64,000 nt of DNA from Siphonodentalium dalli (GCA_032622095.1 CP136067.1:196192052-196256051), one strand, 5' to 3'. Counted from the first letter of the stretch, positions 22,501 through 34,255 are shown. The notes: generated by a model from the letters alone, not told the origin. A program made the numbers and translations.

Positions 22501-22694
22501 ATATTGACGAAGACAATGCCAAATGATACCACTTGGTTGACGGACCACACCGGAGTCACACCACCATGGTCTCTAAGGTATTGGCATAGTAGGCGCATAT
22601 TAAAGCTGTACAGACGAGATAATCAGAGGGCCGAGAGCTGTGTCCAGGCTGGATGAGCTGATATGTGTCGCCAAATTGGTGGGTTGGTCACAAT
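19521..22694. other. Long stretch without recognised genes
   Basis: Frames up to 142 codons (20286-20714, minus) and 115 codons (22309-22656, plus) show no domain. A GC-rich block, TTTTCGACCATCCCGGGCGC at about 20645, is shared with the 3.1-kb element at 26727. A CACGGTCAGCCA ... ATTGGTA ... CCCTTACT block occurs twice (about 20777 and 21714), so part of the region is an unclassified dispersed repeat. Confidence 0.5.
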
Positions 22695-23154
22695 TTAAAG
22701 GTGCTCAATCCGATCAGACGGTCAAGACACAACATCATCAAGACACAACAAAAACATTTCTTTAAAATACGCTTTAGTTATCACAATCGATTATTTACAA
22801 CAAAATAATGCTAACCGCTGTCAACAATGGTATAAAATTTCACAAAATGTGTTATTTATCAACATGCTGTTGAACGGAATATGTCCGTAGTATCACTTGG
22901 TTATCACGAAATTTGGCCGTATTACCACTTGATTTTAGAGTGACCATCTGCATTCGCAGTTTTGTCGTTTGACGACATTTTCCCAGGCCACAAATAAGTA
23001 CAATCTGCAGAAATAAGAAATTTCAAAAATCGATATCTGATAACTCTGAGCTTTGATGGGTGGGTTCCTCGACTCGAATAAACTATTTACCCCCCCCCCC
23101 CGAAGCCAAAGAAATAGTAATTTGGGAACGTTAATTCGGATTATGCAGCTTTAA
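22695..23154 (+). mobile_element. Family F MITE, copy 3
   Basis: The body 22699-23150 lies between TTAA at 22695-22698 and 23151-23154. Its left end is AGGTGCTCAATCCGATCAGA. A C run occurs near 23090-23101. The right end is diverged (GCAGCT in place of GTACCT). Confidence 0.8.
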
Positions 23155-24141
23155 ATACCCAAGCTACTTGTTTCGTCAGTATATAGGCCCCTGAATGAGA
23201 AATTGTTATTTCTTACAAACAATTGTAGAATCTTACAAAGAAAACGCTTGATGTGTTGTTTGGATTTTTTATCACAAACGAACTGTTGATTCGATGAGGC
23301 AATATATATAAAAAAACTACAGTACAACACAAATTAGCATTTATTAGACGTCAAATAGCACCACCTTGTATAATGTATTCTCCAATGATCATTCGTGTTT
23401 ATAAAGCCGGAATATGAAGCGTTATATAATAATCTCAAATATTGCCGATCCTTGCTGTGCACTTATCAAATACAGATGCTATTTTAGCGCCAAACTTACC
23501 AATAAGGATAATATCTATTTCAAATGTTTGCCGTGGAAAATATTGCAATGATAAAATCGTAATAATATAATAAATACTAATAAATAATAAATCATTTAAT
23601 AAAATCGTATATAAAAACATGATTCACAATGAGAACATTGCATGTGTGTACCCGCGCGACCAGACTGAGTGAGCCCATACTATTGACCCTAGCGCGTGTG
23701 GAACCTTAAACTGCCCGACGAGTAGACCAAGTCTTCTCGGGCCACACCACAGCTTTTAATATCGGTTGGGTTGATGTTGTGTTGGACCGAGTCTAAAAAA
23801 AACCATCTAAAACCTTTGCTCTTCTATATATAGGCCCTAGCATTCAGACTTTACGCCCAGAATCGTGGGCGGAAATTATCTTGCTGACAAGTCTTCGGAT
23901 TAGGTCAAATGGACGCTTTGCTTTATGAAAATAGAGGGCAACCTTTCCCAGGCATGATTATATAAAGCGCGTGTACCAGAGGCCCAAAAGCTTTGTCGTC
24001 CGTAGAATTTCGATTTGCCGCGCTATCAGAACATGTACCGTAAACAACGATCGTATGATTACTTAACTTGTTTCTATCACTGTAAATGATATATCATTTT
24101 GAAGACAGATTATTCGCGAAAATGTCAGATGATTAATCACA
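23155..24141. other. Intergenic, nothing recognised
   Basis: AT-rich with short frames. No gene or repeat family identified. Confidence 0.5.
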
Positions 24142-24575
24142 TTAAAAGTATTCAACCCCATACCATCAAGATACAACAACAACAACATATTTTTCAAAAT
24201 ACGCTTTAGTTATCAGAATCGATTTATTACAACAAAATAATGCTAACCACTGTCAACTATGGTATCAAATTTCCCAAAACTTGTTATTTATCAACAGGCG
24301 GTATTATCACTTGAGTATCAGAAATTTGACCGTATTACCACTTGATTTTAGAGTTATCTATCTTCATCCGCAATTTGTCCGAGACCCTCCGTTTGACCAC
24401 GTGTTTCTGGGCCACATATTATTACACATCTCGAGAAACAACAAACTTCAAAAATCGATATCTGATCACTCTGAGCTTTGATGTGTCAGTTCCGCGACTC
24501 GAGTCAAATATATTTTACACCCGAAGCCAAAGAAAAAGTAATGTAGGAGCGTCTGATCGGATTGAGTACCTTTAA
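24142..24575 (+). mobile_element. Family F MITE, copy 4
   Basis: The body 24146-24571 is flanked by TTAA at 24142-24145 and 24572-24575. The left end is diverged (AAGTATTCAACCCCATACC) while the right end keeps TCTGATCGGATTGAGTACCT. Confidence 0.85.
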
Positions 24576-25437
24576 GGAGTTCGTGTTAATGCCCGGGCTC
24601 CTCGTGTAAATGTAGAACGTCTTTCAATGAAAGTCTGGCACGGAAGAGTAACCGTGCGGCACTCTGTCCAAAACAGCATTAATCGAACCGATATCCCAAG
24701 TTGTTGTGACCAAGAAGACCGGGGGAAGGAAACCCTTACATCGCAACGAAATTGGGTGTCAGATCGAGTGACCTTTGCGACAATAGATAGGTTACTACCA
24801 TCCTAACAGATATATCGCTCAGACAGAGCTGATCGAACTCTGATTATCTGAGATAAGGCTTACTAAAGTTACCGAATGTAATTCTACGCAGCCCGATTGC
24901 CACTGGATGCAATTGATTCCGTTATCTATTCCGATGACGTCTTGCGTCCGTCGCTTTAATTATAAACCCATAACATGAAGTCTCCAGATTGCACGGATTT
25001 ATATTGCACGAATTTATGGCAAGTTCATAAAACGTTTGTCTATTTGGTTCTGCAACTTCTGTGAGACCACGTTTTGAACCATATGAAGAACATTATGGTG
25101 TGCATAACGTCAGGTGAAATGTTAGATTGTATGCTGGTTATTTTGTTGGTTGCACGATCATACCATTTGCTCATGTGATTGACATGTCTGGATTTGGTAA
25201 TATTATTTCCCGCTGCGTATGTCGCGATAAAATCCGGACACATTTGGAACATAAACTAGATCTGATATTTGTAAATGTTGATTTCTATGGAAATATCTGA
25301 ATCAAAGTAATATATGAAGCAAGATCTGCAAATTTGGGGCAAACAACTTCAGTTTACTGACTCAGAAGTTTTAATACCTAACATGATGATGAAAATGCTG
25401 CATACAAAAAAGAGGTCTTTTTCTGTAGGTCTCACAA
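24576..25437. other. Intergenic, nothing recognised
   Basis: No gene or repeat family identified between the MITE and the long-armed element. Confidence 0.5.
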
Positions 25438-26292
25438 TAGACCATTTTACAGATAACCATTTTGACTGTTGCATTGTGGGCCAGAAAGTATCCAAACAAA
25501 GCCATGTGCTTTACGGCCGCATGCATTTACTATGAGGGATTTAGGGTGGGTCTATAAAACTAATTATAACTTTGGTATCTGTCATAGTTTACGCGATAAA
25601 TTTAAAACATATATCAGGGACATGTACCCCTTCTAGAATGTTCAAAAACATTTCCAGTTGCTTGTCGTATTTTAATTGATTTTATGCGATGAAATAATGC
25701 GAAAATTCAGAATATTGCACTAATCTCTCAATATTTTGCAGTTTTAGTAAACGCCTGATAAAAGTCGTTCTATTGGGAATTTTTAAACCAAATTTTCAGA
25801 GAATATAGAGTAAACACAGTACTATCGGAATATCGTCAAGGAGTTCTGTGCATTTGGTATTAATTAACCCTCAGACTGCCGAAGCTGCCGTCAATAAATT
25901 CGCTTTTTCGTGTTCGACGAAAATGAAACTTGTCTATTTAAAGGTCCCATTTTCGTGTCGAATGGTGATAGAATCTCCATTTGTCAAGTTCATGGATAAA
26001 TTACATCACACTTAATCGGCTTATGTCCGCGGCCATAAAGCTGTGTTTTTAAAACAATTTATTTGAGACAAACTGTTGCGCGCATACGTAGCAGGCGGCA
26101 CTTATCAGTTGAAGTTAATAATCGTGAAGCCTGTGTAACAAATGTTCAAATACAACAGAAAAAAACTACGTAAAATAAATAGTGTGACCAATGAGCATTC
26201 ACAAAACAATATACATCAGTTTTGAAAACGATTATAAATGAAAACGCTCTTTATCGTGTACCGGCGCTTTTGCGCAAGAAGGTTTTTAATAT

Positions 26293-26520
26293 TCTCAATA
26301 TTTTGCAGGTTTTAGTAAACGCCTGATAAAAGTCGTTCTATTGGGAACTTTTACACCAAACTTTTAGAGAATGTAGAGTAAACACAATACTATCGGAATA
26401 TCATAAAGGAGTTCCGTGCATTTGGGATTAATTACCCCTCAGACTGCCGAAGCTGCCGTCAATAAATTCTCTCTTCGCACATCTGGCTTCGCATGCGTTT
26501 CACGAAAATGAAACTGTTTT
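26293..26520 (+). repeat. Internal third copy of the arm sequence
   Basis: Sequence from TCTCAATATTTTGCAGGTTT through CTCAGACTGCCGAAGCTGCC repeats the arm segment 25722-25930 in direct orientation with some substitutions. It indicates internal rearrangement or partial tandem duplication of the element. Confidence 0.8.
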
Positions 26521-26821
26521 ATGAAAAACTTCATGTTTTAACTGACAACTGAAGCATGTGAGAGGGCGAGGTGATACTCTTTCATGTCTATCGTGACATG
26601 TTGAACCCATATGCTAGGGTTTCTTCAAAAGTTGTCTGAAAATGCTGCCACTGCCTGCTATATATATGTGACTTGGTTTGGAGAACAAAATCACCGGGGT
26701 GAAGGAGAAGATCTCTCGATCTTTTCGACCATCCCGGGCGCTTCGCACCCTTCTACTCTCATTCAACAAAATCACTTCGCTTCGTGCCCATCTACTACCC
26801 TTACAAAATCATAAATTGAAA

Positions 26822-26884
26822 ATGCCTTCAAATCGCTGTGCAGTTTTCGGTTGCAATAATGACCGACGTAACCCAGAAACATGA
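26822..26884 (+). pseudogene. THAP-like zinc-finger N-terminus, stops after 20 residues
   Basis: The short frame reads MPSNRCAVFGCNNDRRNPE and then ends with TGA. An N-terminal Met-Pro, a Cys-x4-Cys pair and a following Asn/Arg-rich stretch match the first strand of THAP domains, which bind DNA and are found in P-element-like transposases and domesticated relatives. The His/Pro part of the domain (AVPTF) is absent, so it is a relic or a first exon. With 20 residues the call remains tentative. Confidence 0.45.
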
Positions 26885-26977
26885 GTATTATTTAATTTAA
26901 TATGAATATTCGTACATGTACTATAAGTTTATTGATTTCCTACAAAAAACTTTCAAGTTTAGAGTAATTTCGGAAGG

Positions 26978-27393
26978 TCATTTATACCATATAAAACGGA
27001 ACCAATAAAGAGCGTTTCTGTTCTCATTACATGACCGCAAATATGTCGTTTTCAATCTACATCGATGTGTTAAGATGGAGATGCACGTTTTGCATAAATA
27101 CAGCAAAATATGGCAAGAGATTTCAACAAAGTATTTCTTTGGATCTATCTGGCGAAAAATCTTGAATTTCACATCTTCGTTGTATGTAGAATCTGAGCAT
27201 TTATTAAGAGACAACAAAAACTCCAGGCATAACAACTTCGCTTTTTGGGTATTAACCGTTTTCTGTTGATCATCTGCCGACTGAATAACTGGAAATTTCT
27301 GTTTGTGTGCCAACTCGGCTAGCTGCACTTTCTCGTCTTTTTCCTTCTAGTTGATGGAACACCACGGTCGTTTAGGAAGGTTTTTAGTTCGCT
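26978..27393 (-). pseudogene. SAP-like fragment with frameshift, and open tail
   Basis: Read on the minus strand from about 27393, the sequence gives LKTFLNDRGVPSTRRKK and, after a one-frame slip, KVQLAELAHK. Together these match the helix-loop-helix of SAP domains (LK-x-FL-x-x-RG-x-x-S/T-x-x-K-x-E-L-x-x-LA), which bind DNA. The frame then stays open for about 110 residues (26978-27328) without a recognised domain. It lies opposite to the THAP-like start, so it is probably a separate relic in the element's centre. Confidence 0.5.
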
Positions 27394-28594
27394 GTCTGTA
27401 CATCAACTGGCCATGCTTCTATTTTATATACCCCATAAAACTTCCGTTTGATGTTCTCACTTATGTTTCAACAATTCACCGAAAGTGACAACGTGTCATG
27501 TATACATGTACTAAACATGTGTGATTTACGGCATGAATTTGGCAAAGTATGACTTGTGTTCACTGCGTGCTCACCAAAGAATCACAATAGACTGTAACAA
27601 CACCCGTGATGTTTTACTTCAACTTTCAAAAGAGGAAGTTTGAACACATTTTGTATTGTTTGTTTTTTTTAGCCTAGAACAAAATCCAATGATTGCGTCC
27701 ATTAAAAACTTTCTTGCGCAAAAGCGCCGGTACACGATAAAGAGCGTTTTCATTTATAATCAGTTTTACTCGTTTTCAAAACTGATGTATATTGTTTTGT
27801 GAATGCTCATTCGTCACGCTATTTATTTTACGTATTTTTTTTCTGTTGTATTTGAACATTTGTTACACAGGCTTCACGATTATTAACTTCAACTGATAAG
27901 CGCCGACTGCTGCGTATGCGCGCAACAGTTTGTCTCAAATAAATTGTTATAAAAACACAGGTTTATGGCCGCGGACATAAGCCAATTAAGTGTGATGTAA
28001 TTTATACATGAACTTGACAAATGTAGATTCTATCACCATTCGACACGAAAATGGGACCTTTAAACAGACAAGTTTCATTTTCGTCGAACACAAAAAATCG
28101 AATTTATTGACGGCAGCTTCGGCAGTCTGAGGGTTAATTAATACCAAATGCACAGAACTCCTTTATGATATTCCGATAGTACTGTGTTTACTCTATATTC
28201 TCTGAAAATTTGGTGTAAAAATTCCCAATAAAACGACTTTTATCAGGCGTTTACTAAAACCGCAAAATATTGAGAAATTAGTGCAATTTTCAGAATTTTC
28301 GCATTATTTCATCGCATAAAATCAATTAAAATACGACAAGCAACTGGAAATGTTTTTGAACATTCTAGAAGGGGTACATGGCCCTGATATGTGTTTAAAA
28401 TTTCTCGCGTAAACTATGACAGATACCAAAGTTATAATTAGTTTTATAGACCCACCCGAAATCTCCCATAGTAAATGCATGCGGCTATAAAGCACGTGGC
28501 TTTGTTTGGATACTTTCTGGCCCACAATGCATCATTCTCGCTATCTGTAAAATGGTCTATAAGTGATACTCACCTTAATTATTTCTTAAGCATG

Positions 28595-29120
28595 TACCAA
28601 CTACATGTACCCTTCATGTCTGCTCCATAACTTTTGTGTACATCAAATGATTTTAACCAAACACGGTTTGATGGTTAACCTAAGGGTGACAGTGTGTCAT
28701 GATATGTGTGCATTGTGGTTTATTAAAGGTCAAGGTCACAGGATGCTTTCAAACTAAGACTTCATCTGAGCCAGTAGTATTTTCTTGCAATCTTCGTGTC
28801 CACTCCATACTAGTAACGTCGCGATTGATGCTTTATTGGATTCTGTTGAAATTTGCCATAGTTGTTCCTAATGAGGTACTGATGTGTCCCACACAAATTT
28901 TTATTTAATCATTGAAGGTCAAGGTTACAGATCAAGGTTGTTCTCTCGATACTAAATCTGATAAGTATTTCTTGAAAGTAAGGGGGTATAATACTATTCT
29001 ATTCAAAAAGACATCATGGAATGCAATATTACAAATTATTGAAGGTCAGTGTATAAATTCACTGATGAGTTGCTTCATTCAGGGGCATAGCACTCGGATC
29101 TTGTTATTAATATTTAACTA
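28595..29120 (+). repeat. Family M dispersed repeat, copy 1
   Basis: Blocks TCTGCTCCATAA, GGATTCTGTT, CTAATGAGG, GGTCAAGG and TCTGATAAGT occur in the same order at 63580-63885. A further shared block is CACTGATGAGTTGCTTCATT against CGCTGATGAGTCGCTTCATT. No gene; element class unknown. Confidence 0.65.
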
Positions 29121-29480
29121 TTAATTAAGTATATATCCCAAGGTGAGGATATAAAGAGTGTTCAGTTCCATAGATCAAATTAGGTTCACTAGGGTGAGTA
29201 GGTAAAATTGGAATGTATAGATCTTTACTAGGACCATGCGATTCATTGATTAAAGTGTTAATTCTCGATTCAGTGACTCGAATCGAATCATTTTTATTTT
29301 GAGTCGTCCTATTTTTTTATATTTGTTTGAATAGCTGGCCAGTCAAAAGTGGCAGGGAAACGGATTTAACATTTTCTCTTCCAATGAGCTGACTTCAACT
29401 CCTTAACATATTCTCTGAAATCACCAAACAATTGGATCTTATAGTGAGAGGTCCCAAATACATTTTAATTCAAATTGGGA
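29121..29480. other. Intergenic, nothing recognised
   Basis: AT-rich sequence, no gene or family identified. Confidence 0.5.
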
Positions 29481-30450
29481 ACTGATAAATGGATTCAGGC
29501 CTTAATTTTCCCTTAAAGACATATTATGGGCTTGATCGGGTGCGTGAAATTGATAAGTTAGTACTCAGGCGCTATTCCAACTTGGAGAATGTAGCATTTT
29601 ACTAACATCGCCCAAAATTTCAAAGAAATCGACCATACCACTCCATAGAAAACATCGTCTGATCTATGCCCAATTGTAAGTATTAACATCTCGATTCGGG
29701 ACGCATCTATCACATGGGGTAGGAACTGCTCCATGAGAAAAGATCTTCTTGTGATTTCCGGTCCAGTTCACTATCGATCCGTGTCCAGTTCACTTGCGAG
29801 TTGTTTGTACTTGGTCCAAAACAGACGTGCTTTACACCATGTACCAAACTACCGTATCGCAATAACCATTAGCGATTAAATTCAAACAAAAGTGAGTCTA
29901 GTGTGAAGTTTTAGTTCAAACATATGTGCACACTTATTTTACCAAAAATCTGTTGCATAGATGTTCTGGTAGTGAACAGATCTTATCAATGGTGAACTGG
30001 GAAACATCACTAGTGAACTGGAACATTTCTTAAAATGGATAAATTCTACTATTCCACATTTACTTAACAATTTCCAACTAGTATGTCTTGATAGTTGAGG
30101 TAGCTGGCAAGGTATGTACAACAAATGAACTGCATATATATATCTCTGTTGCGTAAAACTTGCATTATTTACCATGGGAAAATCCCCATTGACCTTGACC
30201 AGATCAGATAAGAACTGGACTGAAGATCGGAAGAGCTAGGTATCAGCCTCGCGGAGCAGTTCCTACCCCGTGTATCAGTGATAATCTGGCACAAATGATA
30301 TTGCCATCGAGAGTCATTGCATTTAATTAATATATAAGAATGACGGTGTATATCGTCAATTTGGATTAATATTCATAACAAATAACTACTTTGAGAAAGA
30401 TTATTCTAAATGTCTAGTTGATCACCATACAGGATTGTTTCACATCAATT
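29481..30450 (-). repeat. Family E dispersed repeat, copy 1, split by an insertion
   Basis: Segments 29517-29711 and 30270-30450 together match 39400-39792 in reverse orientation (GACGCATCTATC, ACCACTCCATAGAAAACATC, CATATATAAGAATGACGGTG-like blocks). They are interrupted by the element at 29712-30273. The 36-bp left flank (29481-29516) is also found at 33481-33516 next to a family F MITE. Confidence 0.75.
29712..30273. mobile_element. ~560-bp TIR element inserted in family E
   Basis: It begins ACATGGGGTAGGAACTGCTC and ends with the near-perfect inverted copy (GGAGCAGTTCCTACCCCGTG). The intact family E copy at 39.6 kb has a single TATC at the site, whereas here TATC stands on both sides, so a short target duplication is likely. 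It has no coding domain. Superfamily not assigned. Confidence 0.75.
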
Positions 30451-31009
30451 TAAAATCCATAAGATTTTGCTGGAAGCAAAATGTAGCATTTCTACAGCAA
30501 ATCAGCTGCTTTTACGAGAATCAAACTAAGAATCATGATTCTGATTCTCGTCAGATTTTATGCCCTGGGATTCGTGTGATAATATTTTGGATACATTGTC
30601 AGTTATAGATGTAACAGGTTACAATATTATGTATATAAAGACTGTTAACTATTTTTGTCTATGCTAATGAAGTGTATATCTATCATCCTGAAGGAAAATT
30701 ATCAGTGGTGCCATATTTCCCTTTCCTAAATTTTGTAACTACTTTTGAGGAAAATGAATTCACTTCAACTCTTAAAATATACTGTTTAAAATTACTAGAT
30801 GAATGGATTTCTCAGATTGGGATTTACATTGGTTCATATAGGGCAGAGATAATTGATTTAACTCTCCCCCACCCACCCTATGAATTTAAGATCGGTACTG
30901 GTATAATAATATATAGATTCCAAATGATTTCTTAGCTGAGGGGGTGAGAGTAGAGGAGAGTAATGTTACGGGCAATGGGAGGGGGTTTAGATGGAGTTTT
31001 GAACCCTAC
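30451..31009. other. Intergenic, nothing recognised
   Basis: The 87-codon frame at 30672-30935 shows no domain. GA-rich text leads into family H. Confidence 0.45.
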
Positions 31010-31480
31010 TTTGATAAAAAAAATTCAACAGTTGGAAATTTTATGTCAGATACATTAGTTGTAAATTTGATTTCACACCAAAATTAGGTTTTATAATTTA
31101 GAATTGTTCTCATAGATTGATATTCCAATGAGTATTCAATGGAACAGTTGTTATTTTTAGACCAACAGTTGCATATTTTCCTACTGTTGGTTAAACTGTT
31201 GGACCGAAGTGGCCACATTATTAAACTTTATTGGAGATGTCAGGTTGGCCACAATTTTTAACTTTATGGGGGGATGTTAGGTTGGAAATTTCCAACAGTC
31301 GGAGAGCTTGAATACCAATTGTAAAATTTCAACCTAAGAGGGATGTTAAAAAAATTTCATGAAGTTAGGACTGAGGTCTGGTTGTCTGGTTAGGGGTGGG
31401 GGGGGGGGGGTTGGCCAGAGGTGTGCAATTAGAAATATCAAGGTGAAGACCCCGCTTCATTGAGAACCTCTAGCTATGTC
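31010..31480 (+). repeat. Family H dispersed repeat, second long copy
   Basis: It matches 18830-19520 by ordered blocks (TTCACACCAAAATTAGG, GAATTGTTCTCATAG, CAACAGTTGCATATTTTCCT, TTGGAAATTTCCAACAGTC, TGAGAACCTCTAGCTATG). A G run of about 14 lies near 31397-31410. Confidence 0.65.
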
Positions 31481-31911
31481 ACTGTTTAGAACTATTTGTA
31501 TAAAAGTGACTTTGACAAGTACTGACTTGTAGTGAGCGTCTCAACAGTCATTGACTGTCTTGTTTTCTATGCGATAGTTCCCTGGGGTTGATTATGTTGA
31601 TAACGTTGATTTATTGTTGATATATGTGGATTTAAGAGTTGATATTTCAGATTATTTTATATTACAGACGAATGCGGAATCACTTGATGGTCATGAACTA
31701 AAGACCATCATACATCCTGAGTGGGGATGTATTAGAATGCTGTTATAATTGATCTCAAGAGCCCTCCCATTATGATTAGAGGTAAGGTTTCTAGTGTTTC
31801 TAGTGGAAATAACTAATGACTTCACATCTTCCCAATGCACAAGATGTTTTAATTAATGAATTCTAGATTTAGGGCAGCTGATTTCTTAGAAGTTGAAACA
31901 GTGCATGATCA
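31481..31911. other. Intergenic before the tandem arrays
   Basis: No gene seen. The text near 31840-31890 (TTAATGAATTCTAGATTTAG) resembles 34555-34575, so a dispersed repeat continues here. Confidence 0.45.
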
Positions 31912-32392
31912 ATATGGGGCACATGTTATGTTGGCACATGTTATGGGGCATATGAACTTATGGGGCACATGTTATGGGGCACATGTTATGGGGCATATGT
32001 TATGGGGCACATGTTATGGGACACATGTTATGGGACACATGTTATGGGGCACATGTTATGGGGCATATGTTTTCGGGCACATGTTATGGGGCACATGTTA
32101 TGGGGCATATGTTATGGGGCACATGTTATGGGGCATATGTTATGGGGCATATGTTATGGGGCACATGTTATGGGGCACATGTTATGGGGCACATGTTATG
32201 GGGCACATGTTATGGGACACATGTTATGGGGCACATGTTATGGGGCACATGTTATGGGACACATGTTATGGGGCATATGTTATGGGGCACATGTTATGGG
32301 ACACATGTTATGGGGCACATGTTATGGGGCATATGTTATGGGGCATATGTTATGGGACACATGTTATGGGGCACATGTTACGGGACTATGCA
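31912..32392 (+). repeat. 14-bp tandem array, about 33 copies
   Basis: The unit is GGGGCACATGTTAT with CACATG/CATATG and GGGG/GGGA variants. Three 14-bp units make 42 bp, so overlapping frames of 141-183 codons open in all three plus frames with a 14-residue period. These are repeat artefacts. Every unit has an E-box-type CANNTG. Confidence 0.95.
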
Positions 32393-32483
32393 ATTATAGC
32401 ATTCTAACACTTATCTCCAGGAGTTTGACTAAGTGACATTTTCTTTGGTCAATTTTTGAATAAAAATCTGCCTTTTTAAGACT

Positions 32484-33252
32484 AAATTTAAGGTCTAGCC
32501 AGTATGGTATATAATTTAAGGTATAGCCAGTATGGTATATAATTTAAGGTCTAGCCAGTATGGTATATAATTTAAGGTATAGCCAGTATGGTATATAATT
32601 TAAGGTCTAGCCAGTATGGTATATAATTTAAGGTCTAGCTAGTATGGTATATAATTTAAGGTCTAGCCAGTATGGTATATAATTTAAGGTCTAGCCAGTA
32701 TGGTATATAAATTTAAGGTATAGCCCGAGTATGGTATATAAATTTAAGGTATAGCCCGAGTATGGTATATAATTTAAGGTCTAGCCAGTATGGTATATAA
32801 TTTAAGGTCTAGCCAGTATGGTATATAATTTAAGGTCTAGCCAGTATGGTATATAATTTAAGGTCTAGCCAGTATGGTATATAATTTAAGGTCTAGCCAG
32901 TATGGTATATAATTTAAGGTCTAGTCAGTATGGTATATAATTTAAGGTCTAGCCAGTATGGTATATAATTTAAGGTCTAGCCAGTATGGTATATAATTTA
33001 AGGTCTAGCCAGTATGGTATATAATTTAAGGTCTAGCCAGTATGGTATATAATTTAAGGTCTAGCCAGTATGTTATATAAATTTAAGGTATAGCCCGAGT
33101 ATGGTATATAATTTAAGGTCTAGCCAGTATGGTATATAATTTAAGGTCTAGCCAGTATGGTATATAATTTAAGGTCTAGCCAGTATGGTATATAATTTAA
33201 GGTCTAGCCAGTATGGTATATAATTTAAGGTCTAGCCAGTATGGTATATACC
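32484..33252 (+). repeat. 28-bp tandem array, about 27 copies
   Basis: The unit starts AATTTAAGGTCTAGCCAG and ends TATGGTATAT. A 31-bp variant (GGTATAGCCCGAGTATGG) occurs three times, twice in tandem near 32706-32768 and once near 33080. Each junction contains TATATAA. No coding. Confidence 0.95.
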
Positions 33253-33480
33253 AAAATAAATGTGCACTGATTAGCCTACTGTTGTGTGTGGTGTTATATT
33301 GAAACTGCATAGCAATGAAGTATTGTCAATCGATTAAAGATGCATTTTCCGAAATTAACGCTCCTAAAATTACTATTTCTTTGGCTTGGGAGGGGGGTAA
33401 AAAATATTTGAATCGAGACGAGGAACCCACCCATCAAAGCTCATAGTGATCAGATACCGATTTTTGAAGTTTATTATTTG
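33253..33480 (-). mobile_element. Family F fragment (partial copy 5)
   Basis: From about 33345 to 33476 the text matches the inside of family F (CTCCTAAAATTACTATTTCT, CGAGGAACCCACCCATCAAA), without either terminal repeat. It ends at the 36-bp flank shared with 29481. Confidence 0.7.
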
Positions 33481-33514
33481 GTACTGATAAATGGATTCAG
33501 GCCTTAATTTTCTC

Positions 33515-33961
33515 TTAAGGGTACTCAATCCGATCAGACGCTCCTAAATTAATATTTCTTTGGCTTCGGGGGTAAAATATATTGGATTCAAGTCGAGGAA
33601 CCCACCCATCAAAGCGATCAGATATCGATTTTTGAAGTTTGTTATTTCGCGTGATGTGTAATAATATGTGGCCCAGGAACACGTGGTCAAATGGAAGGTC
33701 TCGGACAAAATTGCGGATGAAGATGTATAACTCTAAAATCAAGTGGTAATACGGCCAAATTTCATGATACTCAAGTGATAATATGGCCATATTTTGTTGA
33801 TAAATAACACGTTTTGGGAAATTTGATACCATGTTGACAGTGGTTAGCATTATTTTGTTGCAATTAATCGACTCTGATAACTAAAGCGTATTTTGAAGAA
33901 ATGTTATTGTTGTTGTATCTTGATGATACAGGAACCGTCTGAACGGGTTGAATACCTTTAA
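33515..33961 (-). mobile_element. Family F MITE, copy 6
   Basis: The body 33519-33957 lies between TTAA at 33515-33518 and 33958-33961, in reverse orientation to copy 1. The 111-codon minus frame across it is an artefact of the repeat. Confidence 0.85.
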
Positions 33962-34255
33962 GAACGAATATCCTAATATCAGCAATTTAATATTATCACT
34001 GTTTAGATGAGTAATTCTGGCAAATTGTTATCCAAATTATACAGAAGAGAAAGTACTGATTAACAATTAACAAATTTAAGGGTCTTAGTAAGATATTTTG
34101 AGAGGTGATTGCTGACTATAGGCTTCAAACTATTTGGCCTAAATTTGGCCAAATGAAATTTTCTCTCATTATTTTTGAAACAATTCTGCCAATTTGACCC
34201 TGGTTGATTGTGTCGAAAACTGAATCATTTGAAGGTCATGGAGTAAAGACAACAA
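33962..34255. other. Intergenic, nothing recognised
   Basis: Short AT-rich spacer. Confidence 0.5.

Larger units (their letters stand above)
25438..28561. mobile_element. 3.1-kb element with ~850-bp terminal inverted repeats
   Basis: The left arm 25438-26290 and right arm 27705-28561 are reverse complements at roughly 95% by eye, starting TAGACCATTTTACAGATA and meeting inner ends TTTGCGCAAGAA/TTCTTGCGCAAA. The 1.4-kb centre holds a third partial copy of the arm (26293-26510, direct), a THAP-like N-terminus, a GC-rich shared motif and an oppositely oriented SAP-like fragment. No transposase is open. It looks like a non-autonomous DNA transposon of the long-TIR kind. The exact ends and target duplication are not fixed. 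Confidence 0.75.

Noticed and set aside
22309..22656. 115-codon plus frame
   Set aside because: No domain or splice evidence; lies in an unclassified repeat-like region.
31856..32436. Three overlapping frames of 141-183 codons
   Set aside because: They are one 14-bp repeat read in three frames; no composition or start context supports coding.
33515..33850. 111-codon minus frame
   Set aside because: Lies entirely in a family F MITE; similar frames in other copies are broken.
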